Made by a program: the position numbers and the translations under genes
Source: Dromiciops gliroides
Taxonomy: Eukaryota; Chordata; Mammalia; Microbiotheria; Microbiotheriidae
DNA length: 64,000 nucleotides
NCBI RefSeq assembly: GCF_019393635.1
Contig: NC_057862.1
Coordinates: forward strand, 242,964,941 to 243,028,940
Reading direction: 5' to 3'
The notes under the pieces: model-generated
Seen by the model: the letters and a program-made list of their open reading frames with translations, nothing else
What the model was told of the DNA's origin: nothing
Database searches by the model: none
Part shown: positions 57,371 to 64,000 of the stretch, piece by piece
Layout: each line of letters opens with the position of its first letter
Numbering within the stretch: position 1 is the stretch's first letter

Positions 57371-57955
57371 CGTTTCCTTCCTTTACACCAGCAGTCTGCC
57401 ATGTCTGAAATGTTCATCTCTGCCTCTTAGGATCCCTAGATTGCTTCAGAACTCGACTCATATGCCACCTTCTATCTGAAACCTTTTCTAATCTATCCCT
57501 TTTCCCATGACTGCTAGTGCCTCCTCACCCCACTATGTTGTTGTTCAAGCATTTCAATCCCATCTGACTCTTCATGACCCTGTTTGGGGTTTTCTTAGAG
57601 TATACTAAAGTGGTTTCTCATTACCTTCTCCATCTCATTTGACAGATTGAGAAATTGAGGTAAACAGAGTTAAGTGATTTGCCCAGGGTCACACAGCTAG
57701 TAAGTGTCTGAGGCCAGACATGAACTCAGAAAGGTGAGACTTCCTGACTTAAGGCCCAGCACTCTATCTACTCCACTACCTAGCTGCTCTACCCTACCAT
57801 AGCTACTTTGCATTAGCTTGTGTATATTTTCATATACTTATATATGTAGATTCATCAACTCCTTGAGGGGTGGGACAGTTACATTCCTTAGCACCTAGCA
57901 CAGTGCTTGCCCTATGATGAATACTTTATAAATGCTTATTGGTTGACTAATAGTC
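57371..57955 (+). repeat. L2 3' end, split by a Mar1 SINE
   Basis: gcctcttaggatccctagat, catatgccaccttctatctg; after the SINE caactccttgagggg and aaatgcttattggttgac. Confidence 0.82.
57538..57789 (-). repeat. Mar1-type SINE in L2
   Basis: Antisense: gttgttcaagcatttcaat, tgtttggggttttcttag, gcccagggtcacacagcta, ctacctagctgctc. Confidence 0.92.
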
Positions 57956-58306
57956 CCACTATATGATCAACCCTAGTCAAACCACATCTCAAATTTTTAA
58001 TCTATTTTTAGATGTCAGGTTTTTCAGAACTTTAATAAAACAAAGTACATCTAGAGAAATATAATGTTGGTAGTAAAGGAACTGGCTGTCATGGTATATA
58101 AGGTTCAGATGAAGAAACAAAGGCTGCATGACCTGGAAAAGATAAAACATGGTGGGATGGACATGATAGCTATGTTCCAATAGCTGAAAGGTTATCATGT
58201 AAAGGGGAATAGCCCCAGAGAGGCAAATTCATCAAAGTAGGAGAGACATTCTAACAAAATTATCTAATATCAGACCATAGCAGATTCCTCTTCAATAGGA
58301 GTTGTT
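57956..58306. other. Unassigned sequence
   Basis: No recognised gene; it is the target region of the L1 insertion. Confidence 0.35.
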
Positions 58307-59044
58307 GAAACAGAGGCTGGAAGGTGGAGCCAAGATGGCAGAGAAAAGGCAGGCACTTGCCTAAGCTCTCCCAAATTCCCCTCCAAACAACTTTAAATAA
58401 TGCTTCAAAACAAATTCTAAAGCAGCAGAACCCACAAAAGATGGGGTGAAGTTTTCCAGCCTAAGACTACTTACAAGGTCAGCAGGAATGGTCTATTGCA
58501 CCAGGGTGAGTATGGAGTGCAGGATGCACCTGTATAGGCCACACCACAGGAGCAGGACTTAGGGATGACTGAATCAGTACTGGCAGCAGCTGCTTTTGGA
58601 GCTCTCAGTCCACAGACCATAAGGAGGTCTGACAACTGATAAGAAGACTATAGGGGTCCCTCTGTCAATACTGGATATAGGACTCTGTTGCATTACCCAC
58701 ACTCAGATCTTAGTCACAGCCCAGGGTAGCAGTCTTAGGGTGAGAAGGATCATTAACACACCAGCGCTTGTGGCCACGGGGGAGCAGAGACAGTGGTTAC
58801 AGTTCCAGGGCAAAAAAGATTGTTTGAGGTTGCTCACAGATCAAAACACAGGCCAAGAAAGTAGTAAGCACACCTCTCCTTAGATCATACCACCTTGGAA
58901 GAACTAAAAGCTCACAGACCCCCCCCAGAACTAGCTCTGAAAACAGCTGACCAAAAAACCTGAAGCTTGGGACAGTGCCTCCTCCTCCCCAGAAGCAGAG
59001 CCCAACTTTAATATAAAGTTAAAAGTCAAGAAACAAGCTGGAAG

Positions 59045-60163
59045 GTGAGCAAACAAAAAAAGATCCTTACCATAGAAAGTTACCATGGTGACAGGGAAGA
59101 TCAAAACACAAACTCAGAAGACAACAAAATCAAAATTGCTGCATCCAAAACCTCAAAGAAACATGTGAATTTGTCTCAGACCCAAAAAAGAATTCCTGAA
59201 AGAGTTCAAAAAGAATTTTTAAAATCAAATAAGAAAGGTAGAGGAAAATTGGGAAAAGAAATAACAGTGATGCAAGAAAAGCATGGAAAAAAGGAGTCAA
59301 TACCTTGGGAAAGGTGACACAAAAATGAAGAAAATAACACCTTAAAAAATAATAGACCAAATGGCAAAAGATGCACAAAAATTCCTTGAAGAGAAGAATG
59401 CCTTAAAAAGCAGAATTGGCCAAATGGAAAAAGATGTACAAAATATGGTAATGTTTTACATAATTGCACATGTATAACCTATGTCTGATTGCTTACCTCT
59501 TCTAGGAGGGGAGAGGGGAAGGAGAGAAGGGTGGGAGGAATTGGAATTTAAAACTTTAAAGAAAAATGTTTTTTATTTTTTAAAAAGAAAATGACAGACA
59601 AAAATCCACTGAAGAAAAGAACTCCTTAAAAATAGAATTGGCCAAATGGAAAAGGAAGTACAAAAGCTCGAAGAAGAAAATAATTCCTTAAAACTTAGAA
59701 TTGACTGACTTGAAGCTTATGACTCCCAGAAGCAATAAACCAAAATCAAAAGAATTTTTTAAAATTGAAAAAATGTGAAATATCTCATTGGAAAAACAAC
59801 TGATATGGAAAACAAATAGAAGAGAGAAAATTTAAGAATTATTAGATTACCTGATAGGCATGATCCCAAAAAGAGCCTAGACATCATCTTTCAAGAAATC
59901 AAGGAAAACTGCCATGATGTTCTAGAACCAGAGGGTAAAATTGGCATTGAAAGAATCCACCAATCACCTCCTGAAAGAGATGCCAAAATGAAAAATCCTA
60001 GAAATATTATAGCCAAATTCCAGAGTGTCCATGTCGAGGATAAAATATTGCAAGCAGCCAGAAAGAAACAATTAAAATATCATGGAGCCACAGTTAGGAT
60101 AACACAAGATTTAACAACCTCTACGTTAAAGGATAGGAAGGCTTGTAATATGATATTCTAGAG
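59045..60163 (+). pseudogene. L1/HAL1 ORF1 remnant
   Basis: An open part at 59045-59317 (MSKQKKILTIES start, Lys/Glu-rich coiled coil) is broken by an inserted L1 3' end (about 59450-59590). The C-terminal RNA-binding part (about 59872-60163) keeps IERIHQSPPERDAK, NIIAKFQSV and TVRITQDLTTSTLKDRKAC, matching the L1 ORF1p RRM/CTD. ORF1p coats L1 RNA as a trimer and acts as a chaperone. Frameshifts and stops make it non-functional. Confidence 0.8.
59450..59590 (+). repeat. L1 3' end inside ORF1 remnant
   Basis: attgcacatgtataacctat, ctgattgcttacctc, ggaggggagaggggaagg then T/A-rich: a short 3' UTR copy placed in the coiled-coil region. No clear target duplication. Confidence 0.7.
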
Positions 60164-61489
60164 AGCAAAAGAGCAAGTACTAAACCAAAAATTACCTGCC
60201 AATAACACTGAGTTTAATTCTTCACAAGGAAAATAGACATTCAAAGGAGTAGAGAACTTTCAAGCAATACTGATGAAAAGACCAGGCCTGAATAGAAAAT
60301 TTAACTTTCAAATATAAAATTCAACAGGAGCATAAAAAGGCAAACAGGATAAAGTGTTTGCATTCCTACATGAAAAAATGATGCTTGTAACTCTTAAAAA
60401 ATGTTTCATTATTAGGGAAGTTAGAAAGAATATACATAAAAAGGGGAGATGGGTGTGAGTTGCATAATTATGGGATAATATATAAGAAAATAAAATTAAG
60501 GGGTGAGAAAGATGAATGCACTGGGAGAAGAGGAAAGGAAGAAGTGTAATGGGGTAAATTATCTCACATAAAAGAGGCACAAAAGAGCTTTTAGAGTGAA
60601 AGAGAATACTGGGGGCAGGAGGAAGTGTTTGAATCTTCTTTTTCTCAAAAAGAGGATAACATACACACTCAGTTGGGCATAGAAAAATATCCTATCCTAC
60701 AGGAAAGGAGGGGAAGTGGATATGGTGGGAGAAGCTAAGAGAAGAAAGGGCATATTTGGGGAGGTAATGGAAGCAAAACACTTGAGGATGGACAGGGAGA
60801 AAGGAGAGAAAGACTAGGATAAACAGAGGAAAATAGGATAAAAGGAAATATAGTTAATAAACATAATAGTGAAAAAATTATACGTCCAATTTCTCTGATA
60901 AAAGCCTCATTTCTCAAATACATAGAAAACTGAATCAAATTTATTTTTTTTTAAAGTAATAGCCATTCCTCAATTGATAAATTGGGTCAAAGGATGCAAA
61001 CAGGCAGTTTTCAGAAAAATAAATCAAAGCTATCTATGGTCATAAAAAATGCTCTAAATCACTATTGATTAGAGAAATGCAAAGCAAAAGAATTCTGAGG
61101 TACTGCCCATGCCTATCAGATGAAATAATATGATAGGAAAGGGAAATGACAAATGTTGGAGGGACATGGGAAAATCAAATACATTGTTGGTGGAATTGTG
61201 AACTAGTTTACTCATTTTAGAGAGCAATTTGGAACTATGCCCAAAAAGCAATAAATCTGTTTGTACCCTTTGACCCAGCAATACTACTCCTAGGTCTGTA
61301 TCCCAAAGAGATCAAAAACAAAAAGGAAAAGGGACTATATGTGGAAAAATATTTATAACAGCTCTTTTTGTGGTGGCAAAGAATTAGAAATTGAGGGGAA
61401 GCCCATCAATTGAGAAATGGCTAAACAAGCTATAATATGTGAATGTAATGGAATACTATTGTGCCATAAAAAATTATAAGCAGGCAGAT

Positions 61490-62719
61490 TTCAGAAAAAC
61501 CTGGAAAGACTTAATGAACTGATACTGAGTGAAGTGAGCAGAACCAGGTGAACATTGTACACAATAACATCAAGATTGTGAAATGATCAACTATTAAAGA
61601 CTCAGCTCTTCTCGGCAATACAATGATCCAAGACAACTCCAAAAGAAAGACTCACGATGGAAAATGCTATCCACATCCAAAGAAAGAACTATGGAATCTG
61701 AATGTAGATCAAAGCATACTACTTTCACCTCTTTTTTTGGTTTTTTTTTCTTTTTCATGGTTTTTTCCTTTTGTTCTGATTCTTCTTTTACAACATGACT
61801 AATGTGGAACTATGTTTAACATGATTGTACATGCATAACTTGTATCAGATTGCTTGCTGTCATGGGGAGGGAAGAAGAGAAAAAAACTTGGAACTAAAAA
61901 TCTTACAAAAATGAATGTTGAGAACTATCTTTATGTGTAATTAGAAAAAATAAAACACTTTTAAGTGTGAAAAGTGTTTTCAAACTAAATTATAACCACC
62001 CAACAATAATTTAAAAAGAAAGAAATGGCAAGCAGGATGCTCTCAGAAAAACCTTGAAAGACTTACACAAACTGATGTGAAATGAAGTGAGGAGAATATT
62101 GTATACAATATTAGTAATATTGTATGATGATCAGTTGTGAATCACTTAGCTATTCTTAGCAATCCAAGATAATTTCAAGTGGGTTATAATGAAAAATGCT
62201 ATCCACCTCCAGAAAAAGAACTAATGGAATCTGAATGCAGATCAAAGTATCCTTTTTTATTTTATTTTTCTTGTTTTTTTAGGTTGTGTTTTCTTTCACA
62301 ACATGACTAAGATGGAAATATGTTTTGCATAACTGCACATGTATAGCCTATATCAAATTGTTTGCCTTCTCAAGGAAGGGGAGGAAAGAGAGGGAGAGAA
62401 TTTAAAACTCAAAAATTTAAAGAATTAATTTTAAACTAATGCAGAAATATGTTTAATGTGATTGTACATATATAACCTATATCAGATTGCTTTCTGTCTT
62501 GGGGAGGGGGGAGGGGAGAGGGAAGAGGGAAGGGAGGGAGGAAGAAAAATTTGGAACTAAAAATCTTATGAAAACAAACATTGAAAACTATCTTTACATG
62601 TAATTGGAAAATAAAAATAATAATAAAATGATTGAAAAGAGAATGAATTTTAAGAATTGTTTTTACATGTAGTTGGGGAAAAATAAAATATTAAATAAAA
62701 ATATATTTAAGAAAAAAAA
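61490..62719 (+). repeat. Repeated L1 3' tails
   Basis: The 3' UTR module recurs: to about 61980; again 62020-62440 (tcagaaaaaccttgaaagac to ggaggaaagagagggaga); again 62445-62635; and a stub at 62640-62719 (ttttacatgtagttgggg). Each ends in an A-rich stretch. Confidence 0.8.
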
Positions 62720-62775
62720 GAAACAGAGGATGGATTACCACTTGTTAGGGATGTTATAGAAAGATATTTAGATTC

Positions 62776-63027
62776 TTTGTTGTTCCTTCATTTCATTCCT
62801 GCCTGACACTTTGTGATCTATTTGGGGTTTTCTTGGCAAGGATACTGGAATAGTTTGCCATTTCCTTCTCCCAGCTCACTTTTTAAATGAGAAAACTGAG
62901 GCAAATAGGGTGAAGTGATTTGCCCAGAGTCACATAGGTAATAAGTATCTGAGGCTAGATTTGAACTCAGGAAGATGAGTCTTCCTGACTTTTTGCCTGG
63001 AACTCTACTGTGCCATTTAACTGCCCC
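62776..63027 (-). repeat. Mar1-type SINE
   Basis: Antisense copy with perfect 11-bp target duplication tatttagattc (62765-62775 and 63028-63038). Confidence 0.95.
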
Positions 63028-63099
63028 TATTTAGATTCCATTTGGACTAAATTACCTCTTTAGTACCTCTCAACTCTGTGATTCTGTGACTATGTGCTC

Positions 63100-63365
63100 T
63101 CCAATGTTCATTCAAGCTGTAATTACTTGTGATTCTGTCATTTCTTGAGGATCAAAGCTTTTTTGGTCTTTATTTAGGCCCATTTCTCATTATTTGCTCA
63201 TCCACAGATACAGAATAATTGTTGATATCTTCCTCATAAATCTTTCATAAATTTGACTACAGTGACTGTCACCTCTCAGCCTTCTCTTCCCCAAATTATA
63301 TAATCCTAATTCCTTCAGCCCTTCTTCACTGAATGTGTTTTCTAGGCACCTTAACAGGCAAAAAC
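63100..63365 (+). repeat. Possible CR1/L3-like repeat
   Basis: tcagccttctcttccccaaa, aattccttcagcccttctt resembles the element at 30880-31420. Weak. Confidence 0.35.
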
Positions 63366-64000
63366 AATGTGTCCAAACCAGAGAAGTGAACTTTAATAGG
63401 AACAGATAGAAAGCTCTGCATTTAGTTTAGAAAAGTATAGGTATAGGATGGGAGTGGGGCAGTAGACAAAATTTCATGTGAAAAATATGTGGAGGTTGAG
63501 TTATCCATAAAAATGCCCAGATTGATCAAATGTTTTGATCTGATTCTGTGGGTGGATCTGATTCATGTCAGTACAATGTACCAGTTCTTTTAGAAACCAG
63601 CTGCCTGATGTGTGAATGCTACCTCTGGCTAGCAGAGGGATTAGATAGGAAATTGAGAAGAGCACAAAAAATGCAATATAGTGGTGCTACATGATGTATA
63701 CAATCCCATTGCAAATGATGGTGAGCCACAGAAACTGTCTTTCCAATTCATTTTTGGTTTGTTTTTAATTTATTTTAAGAATGTCTGAATTATGTTTGGG
63801 TTAACTCCCATTTCTAGAGAAAACAATAAAAAGCCTGGCTCAGCCATGGCATTTTTCCTCATTTGTGGCAATTCAACTTTTCTTGGAACAGAAACCCATG
63901 ACTTCCATCAGGAAAACGAAGCAGTCTGGCAGAGTCCCAGAAAGAGCCACCCAGATACCATACCAGTCTATTTGTCTTGTCAAGAGTAAGAAAGGTGAAT
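63366..64000. other. Unassigned, upstream of COX16
   Basis: No exon is recognised. From the human order one would look for the SYNJ2BP 3' end here or beyond, but nothing in this stretch shows it. Confidence 0.35.

Larger units (their letters stand above)
58321..62719 (+). mobile_element. L1/HAL1-like insertion, 4.4 kb
   Basis: Starts like a full-length L1 (ggtggagccaagatggcag) and is bounded by a 14-bp target duplication with one mismatch (gaaacagaggctgg 58307-58320; gaaacagaggatgg 62720-62733). Order: 5' UTR to about 59040; ORF1 remnants 59045-60163; GA-rich non-coding 60300-60900; a short ORF2 C-terminal piece with PFDPAILLLGLYPKEI near 61268; then 3' UTR. The reverse transcriptase and endonuclease parts are absent, as in half-L1 (HAL1). 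Three or more 3' tails follow each other at 61490-62719. Confidence 0.85.

Noticed and set aside
53300-64000. SYNJ2BP last exon
   Set aside because: Expected nearby from the human gene order, but no matching coding segment was seen.
1-64000. CRISPR-like array from regularly recurring SINE pieces
   Set aside because: The repeats are dispersed, of both orientations, with A tails and target duplications; they are SINEs.

Overview
This window is vertebrate nuclear DNA from a marsupial. About forty copies of one tRNA-derived CORE-SINE (WSINE1/SINE1_Mdo/Mar1 type; head near gggcagctaggtggc, core near gaccctgggcaagtcactta) fill it on both strands, together with marsupial-type L1 ends, old L2 and MIR copies and LTRs. 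There are no bacterial-style genes. Almost every open reading frame over 60 codons is a repeat frame or a chance frame. The exact species cannot be read from the sequence.

One gene is supported: COX16, on the minus strand. It encodes a small mitochondrial inner-membrane protein needed for cytochrome c oxidase assembly. Exon 1 (52941-53009) lies in the only CpG-rich, repeat-free island (about 52612-53290), with several ETS-type CCGGAA motifs around the start codon. Exon 2 (20935-21006) lies about 32 kb downstream on that strand. Intron 1 therefore spans about half of the window, and 1-20934 should be intron 2 or later sequence. I could not find exons 3 and 4 here. The order in human, from memory, would put SYNJ2BP beyond the high-coordinate end, but no exon of it is visible.

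Layout. 1-20 kb (COX16 intron 2 side): L2 copies on both strands, with decayed reverse transcriptase, SINEs, a hAT MITE and two LTRs. 21-53 kb (COX16 intron 1): SINEs, large L2 copies with nested SINEs and a hAT MITE, a third copy of the LTR set in a MIR, a Tigger-like transposon carrying two SINEs and an L1 end, a second hAT MITE with a perfect 8-bp target duplication, and a third hAT family near 51.8 kb. 53-64 kb (upstream of COX16): L2, Mar1-type SINEs and a 4.4-kb L1/HAL1-like insertion with ORF1 remnants and several successive 3' tails inside one target duplication.

The points most worth a second look are these. COX16 exon 2 carries two offsetting 1-bp indels within a conserved 72-nt length. 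Two of the three LTR copies carry a match to the CTCF core motif. The Tigger nest and the multi-tailed L1 give datable insertion orders. I see no convincing new multi-gene system in this window.
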